Positions 8,127 to 15,835 of a stretch of DNA of 64,000 nucleotides are shown one piece after another. Source of the stretch: Luteolibacter luteus (GTDB taxonomy: Bacteria; Verrucomicrobiota; Verrucomicrobiia; Verrucomicrobiales; Akkermansiaceae). The stretch's first letter is position 1, and every line of letters starts with the position of its first letter. Made by a program: the position numbers and the translations under genes. The stretch lies in contig NZ_CP051774.1 in NCBI RefSeq assembly GCF_012913485.1, forward strand, positions 4,092,001 through 4,156,000, in the 5' to 3' direction. The notes under the pieces are model-generated. The model ran no database searches. It was not told the origin of the DNA and saw only the letters and a list, made by a program, of their open reading frames with translations.

Positions 8127-9263
8127 TCAGGCAAGGGAGCGCACGAAGTCGGCGAAGAAGGTGGCACCTTCCTCAAGCGCGGCAACGTCAATGAACTCGT
8201 CACAGGTATGGGCTTGGTCGATCGAGCCGGGGCCCATGCACACGGAGGGAACCCCGGCGTTGGAAAGATGGGCGGCATCTGAGAACCACGGGGCACCGAC
8301 CGGTTTCGATGCGGCTCTGACTGCCTCAATGCGGTGGATGTAGGGATGGGTCGCCGGGATTTCCATCGGCGGATTTTCGTGCGCGCGGTCGATTTCCAAG
8401 GGCAGGCTCAAGCGGGTAATCGTCCGCTTCAGGAGGGCCAGCGCGCCGCCGGCATCACGCAGCGAGGGCGTGATGCGGATGTCGATTTCCGCTTCCGCAA
8501 GATCCGGCACGATGTTCGGTCGCGAGCCGGAACGAAGCACGCCGACATTGATCGTGGACCGACCCAAGACCGGGTGAAGGTAGCGGGCCAGTTCTTCGGA
8601 AAGTTCCCGCTCCAAGACATCGAGGGCGCGTGCCAGCTTCATTGCTGCATTCTCGCCGCGTTCGGGCTGTGAGGAGTGAGCGGCCTTGCCGGTGGCGCGG
8701 AGCGTAGCCCAAAGGGAGCCCTTGGTGGTGTGAACGATATTCAAGGAGGTCGGCTCGCCGACGATGGCGAAGGCGTAGTCGTGGCCATGGTGCTTCGCGA
8801 AATCCTTCGAGCCCCACTGGCTGGATTCCTCGCCCATGAAAGCTACGAAATCGACGGCGATCGGGAGCTCCTTGAGAATCGCGGCATTCTCCTTCAGGCC
8901 CCAGAGCATTGCCGCCATCGGGCCTTTCGTGTCGGAGGCACCGCGGCCCCAGAGGCGGCCGTCGCGGACTTCCCCACCGAAGGGATCGATGGTCATGCTG
9001 CCGACCCCGACGGTATCGAGGTGAGGGCCGAGCAGGATGCGCGGCCTGCCATCGCGCGGGGCGAAGCGGGCGATCAGGTTCGGGCGGCCGGGCCTGATTT
9101 CCTCCAGAATCACTTCGGCGCCAAGATCCTCCAGCCAGCCCTTCAGATACCCGGCCAGTTCCGCCTCTCCGACCCGGTCGGTTCCGGGCGGATTGTCCGG
9201 ATTGACCGAAGGGATGCGGACAAGCTGTTGGAGAAGTTCGACGACACCGGTCACGGGCGTCAT
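8127..9263 (-). CDS. M20-family metallopeptidase (ArgE/DapE-like amidohydrolase)
   Basis: A 378-residue zinc-dependent hydrolase. Metal-binding motifs are in order: GPHLDTVGVG (His-x-Asp), GRGASDTKGPMAAML (bridging Asp) and AFMGEESSQWGSKD (Glu-Glu). A lid/dimerisation domain follows (KAAHSSQPERGENAA). It fits ArgE, DapE or a related deacylase, and sequence alone does not separate them. The ATG at 9263 (MTPVTGVVE) is preferred over one 11 codons upstream, because homologues normally begin just before the VELLQQLVRIPSVNP helix. It is followed closely by prmC. Confidence 0.86.
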   Translation of the reverse strand: MTPVTGVVELLQQLVRIPSVNPDNPPGTDRVGEAELAGYLKGWLEDLGAEVILEEIRPGRPNLIARFAPRDGRPRILLGPHLDTVGVGSMTIDPFGGEVRDGRLWGRGASDTKGPMAAMLWGLKENAAILKELPIAVDFVAFMGEESSQWGSKDFAKHHGHDYAFAIVGEPTSLNIVHTTKGSLWATLRATGKAAHSSQPERGENAAMKLARALDVLERELSEELARYLHPVLGRSTINVGVLRSGSRPNIVPDLAEAEIDIRITPSLRDAGGALALLKRTITRLSLPLEIDRAHENPPMEIPATHPYIHRIEAVRAASKPVGAPWFSDAAHLSNAGVPSVCMGPGSIDQAHTCDEFIDVAALEEGATFFADFVRSLA

Positions 9264-9323
9264 TGGAAACTCCCGGGCCCGTTTTCCAAAGTCCAAATGT
9301 GGGAGATGAGGCAGGAAATGAAC

Positions 9324-9953
9324 TCAGCCCTTCTGCACCGGGACTTCCTCGAGAAGGGGTGAGTCGGCGAGATCCCCGGGGGAGACGACGGGTTCTTCCT
9401 TCGGGAGCTTGTCCTTGGAGCCGTAGCGTTGATCGATGACCTTTTTGACCTCAGGGGCATCCAACTTGTAATCTTGGAATCGGCGGGTGGCACAGAGTTC
9501 CACACCGGCTTTTTTGAAAATCTTCCAGACCAGCTCCGAGCAGTAGAGGGTTTTGTCGTCCCAGCGGAAGTGGAGATCGTAATCGAGACCGACTTGCTTC
9601 TTGCCCCATTCCTTGGCGTCCGAGATCGCTTCGGAAGAGAGCGGGGTTTTGAGGCGGCGAACCTGGAAAGTGCCCGGGACGCTGCGCTTCCGGAACTCGT
9701 CAAAGGAAGTCACTTTCACCGGTTGCACCGCTTCCAATACCTTGAAGCTGCCGGCTTCCTCGAACACCACGCCACAATGGGTATAGCGCGAGCCGGTGGC
9801 TGCTTGGATCGCTTCGGCCTGTTCACCGGCGGTGCATTGGAAGACGACGTCCCCGGTCTTCAGGGAATAATCGCCCTCAGCTTGGGCTCGTAGGCCCGGA
9901 AATGCGAAGATGAGGGCGGCAAAAAGGAAAAGTCCGGCGGGCTGGCAGGGCAT
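9324..9953 (-). CDS. YiiX/YebB-like NlpC/P60-superfamily cysteine hydrolase, exported
   Basis: A 209-residue protein with an N-terminal signal peptide (GLFLFAALIFAFPGLRAQA). The mature part fits the permuted papain-like amidase group: a catalytic His region (SRYTHCGVVFEEAG) precedes the catalytic Cys (DDKTLYCSELVWKIF), the reverse of classical NlpC/P60 order. Such enzymes act on lipid or peptide amide bonds in the envelope. The substrate is unknown. The start ATG at 9953 is the one that gives a proper signal sequence. It heads the minus-strand run with the M20 peptidase, prmC and murA. Confidence 0.8.
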   Translation of the reverse strand: MPCQPAGLFLFAALIFAFPGLRAQAEGDYSLKTGDVVFQCTAGEQAEAIQAATGSRYTHCGVVFEEAGSFKVLEAVQPVKVTSFDEFRKRSVPGTFQVRRLKTPLSSEAISDAKEWGKKQVGLDYDLHFRWDDKTLYCSELVWKIFKKAGVELCATRRFQDYKLDAPEVKKVIDQRYGSKDKLPKEEPVVSPGDLADSPLLEEVPVQKG

Positions 9954-10050
9954 GGCGCGAATTCTACATTCAGAGGGTTGCGGCGGCAAACGGGAGGGTG
10001 AAGTTTTTAGAAGCTTGGCAAATTTATTAAAAGACCTTAATTAATCGCCC

Positions 10051-10536
10051 GTGCCTGCCCAGAAACCTGCTGAATATTCCGCCTACCTCGCGCTCGCCTT
10101 GCGGGTGGGATTGGGCGCGTATTTTGCTTGGAGCGGCTGGGTGAAGGTCTTTCAGACCGGCTTGGACGAGTTCACGCGTGCCGTGGGGAACTACAAGATC
10201 GTGGTTTCCCCGTGGGATGCGGTGATTGCCTACATGATCCCTTGGGCCGAAATGGTCATCGGGTTCTGCCTGATCGTGGGGCTCTGGAAGCGCGGTGCCT
10301 TATGGGCGCTGGCGGGATTGGTGGGCGTCTTTGCGTTCGGAGTGGGCCAAGCTTGGGTGAGGAATCTCAATATCGCCTGCGGCTGCCTGGGGAGCCCGGA
10401 TGGTCCCCAGATGAACTACACGATCAAGTTCGTTGAGTTCGGCGGGTACTGGCTGGCGATCCTCCTGATCTGGTTTTTGGGCCGGAAGGGATCCGGGCAT
10501 GTTTTCGGAGGAAAACGCCTCAAGCTGCCAAGCTGA
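10051..10536 (+). CDS. MauE/DoxX-like four-helix membrane protein
   Basis: A 161-residue protein starting at GTG, with four hydrophobic segments. After the second pair comes RNLNIACGCLGSPDG, the CGC signature seen in MauE-type proteins, which help form disulfides or mature c-type and quinone-cofactor proteins in the periplasm. The N-terminal LRVGLGAYFAWSGWVKVFQ is the DoxX-superfamily start. No mau genes are nearby, so a general role in thiol-redox or membrane homeostasis is inferred. A long hairpin follows the stop. Confidence 0.75.
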   Translation: MPAQKPAEYSAYLALALRVGLGAYFAWSGWVKVFQTGLDEFTRAVGNYKIVVSPWDAVIAYMIPWAEMVIGFCLIVGLWKRGALWALAGLVGVFAFGVGQAWVRNLNIACGCLGSPDGPQMNYTIKFVEFGGYWLAILLIWFLGRKGSGHVFGGKRLKLPS

Positions 10537-10539
10537 GGA

Positions 10540-10580
10540 GCGCCTGTTATGCCTGTTAAAACAGGGAAAATAACAGGCGC
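10540..10580 (+). terminator. Long two-part inverted repeat after the MauE-like gene
   Basis: GCGCCTGTTAT (10540-10550) pairs perfectly with ATAACAGGCGC (10570-10580). Nested inside is CCTGTT-AA-AACAGG (10552-10565). It starts 4 bp after the stop codon. There is no T-run, so it may be a terminator of a non-canonical type, a 3' stabiliser, or a cruciform or repeat element. Confidence 0.45.
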
Positions 10581-10739
10581 CCGGGAGGATTCCGCAGCCG
10601 GTTGATCCGGTCGATGAGGTCGTGAAGAAGCCTGCCACGACCGGAGACTATCAAAACGGCGCCTCCGGGAAACTCATGTCAGTGGTCCCCGCTGCCAGCA
10701 TACCGAGTGGATGTGAGCTCCGACCTTCCGAAAGGCGGT

Positions 10740-10964
10740 CTAGCCTATCGGTCGGGAATACTTGAGGTCGGGGATATCGGTCGGCACCGGCTGGTCTTTG
10801 TCTTCACGCTCAAGCTCGATCATTGATCCTTCCATGACCTTGAATTGAATTGTCGCAGGGGCTGCTGCGGTTTGCCGGGAGGGGGATTTCACCAGCAGTC
10901 CGACAACCAGTGCGGACTGGAGGAGGACGAGAATGAGTAGCAGGGGAATGACTCGGGAGTTCAT
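10740..10964 (-). CDS. Small single-helix membrane protein, unknown
   Basis: A 74-residue protein: an N-terminal hydrophobic helix (VIPLLLILVLLQSALVVGLLV) followed by a polar tail of about 45 residues. It lies 15 bp downstream of the larger exported protein on the same strand. The tail repeats a phrase found near that protein's C-terminus (PTDIP), so the two may be related or may act together. I do not recognise the family. Confidence 0.5.
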   Translation of the reverse strand: MNSRVIPLLLILVLLQSALVVGLLVKSPSRQTAAAPATIQFKVMEGSMIELEREDKDQPVPTDIPDLKYSRPIG

Positions 10965-10979
10965 GAATGGAGGTGAGGC

Positions 10980-11459
10980 TCAGCTTACACTGCGGAAGAC
11001 TTTCCCGGGAGGGATGTCGGTGGGTCCATTTCGCCATTTGGCTTTCTCTTTCTTCAGTTCGATGGTCCACCGGAGGCCCTTGGCATTGATTTGAGCCGGA
11101 GATGTCCCGGGCTCGCCGCGCAGGACTTCCCACAGGAGTTCCACGGAGCCATTGTCTCTAACTTGTTTGAGTTGAATGCTTCGGATTGCCTCCTTCGCCG
11201 GGTTTCCGTCCTTCGCGATGGAGCTTTCGACCACCAGGAGTCCTTGGTTGCCGCGCGGATAGGTTCGAACGCGGAGCCGTGAATCCCCGAAGTCTCCGGC
11301 CACTCCAAACGCAGTCTCGGGAGAGATTTCGATGTTCCGAACGATGGCCTCCGCGAAACTCTGGAGTTCCGCATTGTCCATGTTTTTCCACAGCAGCGTG
11401 TCCGCCTTTGCTGGAAGGGCTAGCGCTGTCATGAGGAGAGCGAGGATGGGCCTGATCAT
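10980..11459 (-). CDS. Exported protein of unknown function
   Basis: A 159-residue protein with a short Sec signal peptide (MIRPILALLMTALALPAKA, cleavage about residue 19). The mature domain is mixed alpha/beta with charged strands (LRVRTYPRGNQGLLVVES, VELLWEVLRGE). No family motif is recognised. It is expressed divergently from the GNAT gene and probably forms a two-gene unit with the 74-residue protein downstream. Confidence 0.6.
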   Translation of the reverse strand: MIRPILALLMTALALPAKADTLLWKNMDNAELQSFAEAIVRNIEISPETAFGVAGDFGDSRLRVRTYPRGNQGLLVVESSIAKDGNPAKEAIRSIQLKQVRDNGSVELLWEVLRGEPGTSPAQINAKGLRWTIELKKEKAKWRNGPTDIPPGKVFRSVS

Positions 11460-11522
11460 ATGACTCCGCGATTAACATGTGGAAATCGGCGGGGCGAGGA
11501 TTCTAAGGTGTCGTTTTAGCCG

Positions 11523-11999
11523 ATGATCCCCCGTGATTTTGAACTCCAGGCTGCGGATGAGAGCGATGCCGAGCCGATCTATGAGCTCTACAAGGAGCTC
11601 TTCCAGAATCACATCGATCAAATCTGGGGTTGGGATGAAAACTGGCAGAAGGAGAACTTCGCGAAGGAGTGGGAGGAGGCCCGGACTTGGCGGATCGATT
11701 CCCAAGGACAGCTTTCGGGATATCTCCAGCTCCGGGACGAGGCCGACTTCATGTATGTCCTTTCGCTCGGTATTCTCCCCGCGTTCCAAGGTCGCCGGAT
11801 CGGGCGCGTGATCATGCGGTCCCTCCAGCAGGAAGCGGCCGGGAAGGGACTTCCATTGCGGCTTTCCGTCTTCCGCACGAACCCGCGGGCTCTTTCTTTC
11901 TATCAAGGACTTGGGTTCCGGGTGACGGAAGAAACCGAGGCCTTCCAACGCTTGGAATGGCTGGAGGAGGCGGCGGGTGGAACCGCGAGCCGAGGTTAG
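11523..11999 (+). CDS. GNAT-family N-acetyltransferase
   Basis: A 158-residue acetyl-CoA-dependent transferase. The fold landmarks are visible: the pre-beta4 strand MYVLSLGILPAFQGRRIGR with the Q/R-x-x-G-x-G/A pyrophosphate-binding loop (QGRRIGR), then SVFRTNPRALSFYQGLGF, the typical motif B with a conserved Tyr. The acceptor may be an amine, antibiotic, peptide or protein and cannot be told from sequence. It precedes pyrF by 36 bp on the same strand. Confidence 0.85.
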   Translation: MIPRDFELQAADESDAEPIYELYKELFQNHIDQIWGWDENWQKENFAKEWEEARTWRIDSQGQLSGYLQLRDEADFMYVLSLGILPAFQGRRIGRVIMRSLQQEAAGKGLPLRLSVFRTNPRALSFYQGLGFRVTEETEAFQRLEWLEEAAGGTASRG

Positions 12000-12035
12000 A
12001 ATTGCCGCCCGCCGGGCCAGTGCTAAAAGCGCGGG

Positions 12036-12815
12036 ATGCGATACAGCGAGCGACTGCAGGCTAGGATCGAAACCACCGGGTCCCGCCTTTGCGTGGGTCT
12101 CGACCCCCGGCCGGGTGCGGATGGCATCGAGGCCGTGCCGGATTTCCTGAAGCGTGTGGTCGATGAGACTTGGGAGCATGCTGCGGCCTTCAAGCCCAAC
12201 ATTGCTTATTTCGAGGCCATGGGCCTGCGTGGCCTCCACATCATGGAAGACCTGTTGGGCGAAATGCCGAAGGAAGTCCCGGTTATCCTTGATGCGAAGC
12301 GCAGCGACATCGGCGAGACGCAGAAATACTACGCCCATAGCTACTTCGCCCATTGGAAGGTGGATGCAGTGACCTTGAATCCTTTCCTCGGCTACGACTC
12401 CATCGAGCCTTTCCTGAATTGGGAAGGAAAGGGGATCTACCTGCTCGCCGTGACCTCAAATCCGGGATCCGCGGATTTCCAGCGCCAGACCTTGGCGGAT
12501 GGGCGTTCCATTTTCGAACTGGTGACCGCGCTTGGTGAGCGAGCCAAGGGCCTGCCTACCGATGTAGGCTATGTCGTTGGCCTGACGAACACCGCAGGTG
12601 TGCTTCCCAAGATTCCGGATGCCCCGCTGCTGATTCCTGGTCTGGGTGCTCAAGGTGGGGATTTGGCGGAATTGGCTGCCGCAGGGCGTTCTGCACCGGA
12701 TGTCATCAATGTTTCGCGCGGAGTGCTTTACGCCGATGACGGGTTCAGTTTCGGAGAGCGTGCAAAGCGTTGGGCGGAAAGGATTGCCACGTCCTATCAC
12801 GAGTCGGTCGCGTGA
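12036..12815 (+). CDS. pyrF: Orotidine 5'-phosphate decarboxylase, group 2
   Basis: Catalyses OMP to UMP in pyrimidine synthesis. The 259-residue length and the order of motifs fit the longer group of OMP decarboxylases: LCVGLDPRPG near the N-terminus, the catalytic Asp86-x-Lys88-x-x-Asp91 (LDAKRSDIGET), DAVTLNPFLGYDSIEPFL, and a phosphate-gripper loop near the C-terminus (LIPGLGAQGGD, VINVSRGVLYA). All catalytic residues are present. Confidence 0.95.
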   Translation: MRYSERLQARIETTGSRLCVGLDPRPGADGIEAVPDFLKRVVDETWEHAAAFKPNIAYFEAMGLRGLHIMEDLLGEMPKEVPVILDAKRSDIGETQKYYAHSYFAHWKVDAVTLNPFLGYDSIEPFLNWEGKGIYLLAVTSNPGSADFQRQTLADGRSIFELVTALGERAKGLPTDVGYVVGLTNTAGVLPKIPDAPLLIPGLGAQGGDLAELAAAGRSAPDVINVSRGVLYADDGFSFGERAKRWAERIATSYHESVA

Positions 12816-12845
12816 GGCACGATCCACGCTAGCTTTGGCACGACG

Positions 12846-13775
12846 ATGCTGAGGAAACGCGACTATCCGAAAACGGGGCAGGTGAGCGCCCACTATTCCG
12901 GCCTGCTGCCTCAGAAAGGCTGGCCCGGGCGGAATTACAAATTTTTCCGGCATCGGATCGTCCCCGGCATTTTCTCGAAGCGTGGAGGTCTCTCGCAGGA
13001 TCCGGTTCTAACCGTGCCGGACAATGGCTGCGTCCGGGTAACCTGGGTGGGGCATGCGTCCTTCCTGCTGCAATTCGCGGATCACTCGGTGATGGTGGAT
13101 CCTAACTGGGCGCGCTGGCATGGCTTCGTGAAGCGACTGCGCGAGCCAGGTCTGCCGTTGAAGGCGATTCCGGAACTGGATCTGGTGCTGGTGAGTCATG
13201 CGCACTTCGACCACCTGCACAAGCCGAGCCTGAAGGTCCTACAGAGTCGCGGGGGTATCGTGGTGCCGCGGGGCAGTGCGAACCTCGTGCGGAAGCTGGG
13301 ATTCCCGGCTGTCCACGAGATGAAGGTTTGGGATGCGATCGAGTACAACAACATGAACGTGATCCACACCCCGAGCCATCACTGGGGTGCGCGTTACCTG
13401 CATGACATTCATCGCGACTACGGCGGTTATCTGGTAGAGTCCGGCGGCAAGAGCGTCTTCCACTGCGGGGATAGCGCTTGGTTCGATGGCTTCGCGGAGA
13501 TCGGCCGGCGCCATCAGAACATCGACGTGGCCCTGATGCCGATCGGTGCCTACGACGCGCCGAGCGGTCGTGATGTGCACCTCAATCCCGAAGAGGCGGT
13601 GCGGGCCTTTGCGGAGCTGGGTGCCAAGGTGATGATCCCGATGCACTACGGAACCTTCCCGCTGGGGAACGAGCCGATCGGGGAGCCGGTGGAGCGTTTG
13701 CTGATGGAGGCGGACCGCTTGGGCATCAGTGAGAAGATCCTGATTCCCGAAGAGGGGGTTGGGATCGAATGGTGA
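12846..13775 (+). CDS. Metallo-beta-lactamase-fold hydrolase (NAPE-PLD/UlaG-like)
   Basis: A 309-residue cytosolic or peripheral metal hydrolase. The metal motif SHAHFDHLH gives His118, His120, Asp122 and His123. Further ligands are in TPSHHWGAR, the GDSAWFDGF Asp and the C-terminal MIPMHYGTFPLG. This set is closest to N-acylphosphatidylethanolamine phospholipase D-like proteins, so a phospholipid or phosphodiester substrate is likely but unproven. No signal peptide is seen. It starts 30 bp after pyrF. Confidence 0.83.
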   Translation: MLRKRDYPKTGQVSAHYSGLLPQKGWPGRNYKFFRHRIVPGIFSKRGGLSQDPVLTVPDNGCVRVTWVGHASFLLQFADHSVMVDPNWARWHGFVKRLREPGLPLKAIPELDLVLVSHAHFDHLHKPSLKVLQSRGGIVVPRGSANLVRKLGFPAVHEMKVWDAIEYNNMNVIHTPSHHWGARYLHDIHRDYGGYLVESGGKSVFHCGDSAWFDGFAEIGRRHQNIDVALMPIGAYDAPSGRDVHLNPEEAVRAFAELGAKVMIPMHYGTFPLGNEPIGEPVERLLMEADRLGISEKILIPEEGVGIEW

Positions 13776-13860
13776 GCCTTTTCGCTTCCGAGGGCTTACT
13801 TGAGGGTCGAGTAGAGATTTGAAAATTAGTGATTTATGTCGAGTTGTCGTGAATGATGGT

Positions 13861-13883
13861 TGACTGAACGAATCATTCAGTCA
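13861..13883. promoter_or_regulatory. Palindromic operator upstream of the TetR gene
   Basis: TGACTGAA (13861-13868) and TTCAGTCA (13876-13883) form a perfect inverted repeat with a 7-bp spacer. A second, shifted pair (GAATGAT near 13851 and ATCATTC at 13872-13878) overlaps it. It ends 12 bp before the ATG of the TetR gene, the usual position for autoregulation by TetR repressors that recognise TGACTGAA-type half-sites. Confidence 0.7.
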
Positions 13884-13894
13884 TCGAATAAGGC

Positions 13895-14596
13895 ATGCCA
13901 GTGCTCCGAGCCGATATTTCCGGAAAGCGTCTACGCGAACTCGCCGAAGCGGGGACGGCGGTGTTCTGCCGGCAGGGTTTCGAGCGTTCCCAGATGGCGG
14001 ATGTGGCGAAGGCGATGAAGGTCGCGGTGGGGACGGTGTATCTCTACGTGGAGAGCAAGGAGGCACTCTTCGATCTGGTGGTGCGCTACGGTTCCGCTGA
14101 TTCGGCGGACTGGCTGGATGCCTTGGAGATTCCCGTGAAGACGCCTGCGCCGGGATCCACCGTCGCCTTCCTGAAGGACGTCTTTGATCGGACCGAATGG
14201 CCGGTGCTGGAAGCCGCGCTGAAGGCGGAGAGCGTGGATGATGCGGCGGCGGAGTTGGAAGGGATCCTGCGCGAGCAGTATGCGCTTATCCATCGCTACC
14301 GCCGGGGCCTGTTGCTGCTGATGCGCTCGGCGCTGGAATTCCCCGGGCTGGCCGAGGTCTTCGTGCACGGCCTGCGGGACAAGCTGCTCGATTACCTTTC
14401 CCGCTACATTGCGGCGCGCACCAAGTCGGGGCACTTCCGGGAGACCCATGACCTGCTGGCCACCACGGCGACGATGATCAACGCGATCACCTGGGCGAAT
14501 CTCCAGCGTCCGCTTGACCCGGGACTGATGGCCTTGAGCGATGAAGCGGTGGAGACGTCCACGGTGGATCTGCTGGTCCGCGGGCTGATGGCATGA
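13895..14596 (+). CDS. TetR/AcrR-family transcriptional regulator
   Basis: A 233-residue regulator. The N-terminal helix-turn-helix is clear: AGTAVFCRQGFERSQMADVAKAM followed by VAVGTVYLYVESKEALFDLV, the family signature. The C-terminal ligand domain is variable and gives no ligand clue. It sits directly downstream of the inverted repeat at 13861-13883 and directly upstream of an SGNH hydrolase and a P450 in the same direction, with gaps of 3 bp or overlaps. It probably represses the three genes as one operon until a hydrophobic or lipid-like ligand binds. Confidence 0.88.
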   Translation: MPVLRADISGKRLRELAEAGTAVFCRQGFERSQMADVAKAMKVAVGTVYLYVESKEALFDLVVRYGSADSADWLDALEIPVKTPAPGSTVAFLKDVFDRTEWPVLEAALKAESVDDAAAELEGILREQYALIHRYRRGLLLLMRSALEFPGLAEVFVHGLRDKLLDYLSRYIAARTKSGHFRETHDLLATTATMINAITWANLQRPLDPGLMALSDEAVETSTVDLLVRGLMA

Positions 14597-14599
14597 CGA

Positions 14600-15835
14600 A
14601 TGAATGATCTTATGAAGAAACTCCTCATTTCCCTCTGTCTGATCTCGTCCGCGCATGCGGACTTCGCGCTGCGCGATGGCGATACGGTGGCCTTTCTCGG
14701 CGATAGCATCACGGCTGCGCGTGGCTACACCAAGGTAGTCGAGCACTACACGTTGATGCGTTATCCGGATCGCAAGGTACGCTTTATCAATGCTGGCGTG
14801 GGCGGTGATACCGCGACGAAGTGCCTGGAGCGCCTGGAGAAGGATGTGTTCGCGAAAGGGGCCACGGTGGTGACCGTCGCCTTTGGCATCAATGATATCG
14901 GCTGGGGCACCAAGGCGGATGACGAGCACAAGAAGCTCTACCTCGATGGTATCCGCACGATCATCGAGCGCTGCCGCGAGAAGAAGGTCCGGCCGATCAT
15001 CTGTTCGCCAGCGATCACGGCCGAAGTACCGGACACGGCGGAGAAGGGCTACCTCCAGACGATGACCGATGAGGGCCTGGCGCTGGCAAAGTCGCTGGGT
15101 GCCGAGACCGTGGATCTGCAGCGGGGAATGCGTGAGGTGCAGCGTCGCGTGGTGGAGCACAATGCCAATGCGAAGGACGACGATCAGGTGCGGATGCATG
15201 TGAAGGATGGCATCCATCTGGATGATCTCGGCCAGATCGCGATGGGCTATGCGATGCTCAAGGGCCTCGGTGCGCCGGAGGATGTTTCTTCCGCGACGAT
15301 CGATTTTGAATCCTCGAAAGGGGAGGGCGAGAACTGTGCGATTTCCGATGTGAAGACAGCGGGCAAGGAGCTGCAATTCACGCGCCTTGATCGCGGACTT
15401 CCTCTGAACTTCGGTCCCTTCACGCTGCTTCAGTACCGCTGGGTATCGCTCACGGATGGGCTCAACCGTTATACGCTATCGGTAAAGAACCTGCCGGAAG
15501 GGGAATATGAGATCCTTGCCAATGGCAGGTCGCTCGGGAAGTCCAGTGCCGAGTCGCTTGCGAAGGGGCTCAACATCGCTTCGATGACCGGCAACGGTTG
15601 GTATCCCGGTGGTCCTTGGGATGCCCAATCCGGCGTGGTGAAGGAACTCGTGGATGCGCGTGACAAGCTATCGGAGAGCGAACGGCTGCAGGTGATGAAC
15701 CTGGAGCAGGACGGGCAGGTGGATCCGCTGATCCGAGAGATGCATGAACAGCAGGACACGCTGGTGGAGCTGCAGCGTCATGCGGCGAAGCCGGTGCCCT
15801 ATCACTTCTCCATCAAACCTGCCGCCACGCCATGA
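14600..15835 (+). CDS. Exported SGNH/GDSL-family esterase
   Basis: A 411-residue protein with a signal peptide (MKKLLISLCLISSAHA, beginning either at the ATG at 14600 or at 14612). The SGNH blocks are present: block I VAFLGDSITAARG with nucleophile Ser36, block II INAGVGGD, block III FGINDIGWG and block V DGIHLDDLGQ supplying Asp and His. The C-terminal part of about 170 residues is an extra beta-rich domain. Substrate could be an acyl or acetyl ester of a polysaccharide or lipid. The stop overlaps the P450 start (ATGA). Confidence 0.85.
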   Translation: MNDLMKKLLISLCLISSAHADFALRDGDTVAFLGDSITAARGYTKVVEHYTLMRYPDRKVRFINAGVGGDTATKCLERLEKDVFAKGATVVTVAFGINDIGWGTKADDEHKKLYLDGIRTIIERCREKKVRPIICSPAITAEVPDTAEKGYLQTMTDEGLALAKSLGAETVDLQRGMREVQRRVVEHNANAKDDDQVRMHVKDGIHLDDLGQIAMGYAMLKGLGAPEDVSSATIDFESSKGEGENCAISDVKTAGKELQFTRLDRGLPLNFGPFTLLQYRWVSLTDGLNRYTLSVKNLPEGEYEILANGRSLGKSSAESLAKGLNIASMTGNGWYPGGPWDAQSGVVKELVDARDKLSESERLQVMNLEQDGQVDPLIREMHEQQDTLVELQRHAAKPVPYHFSIKPAATP

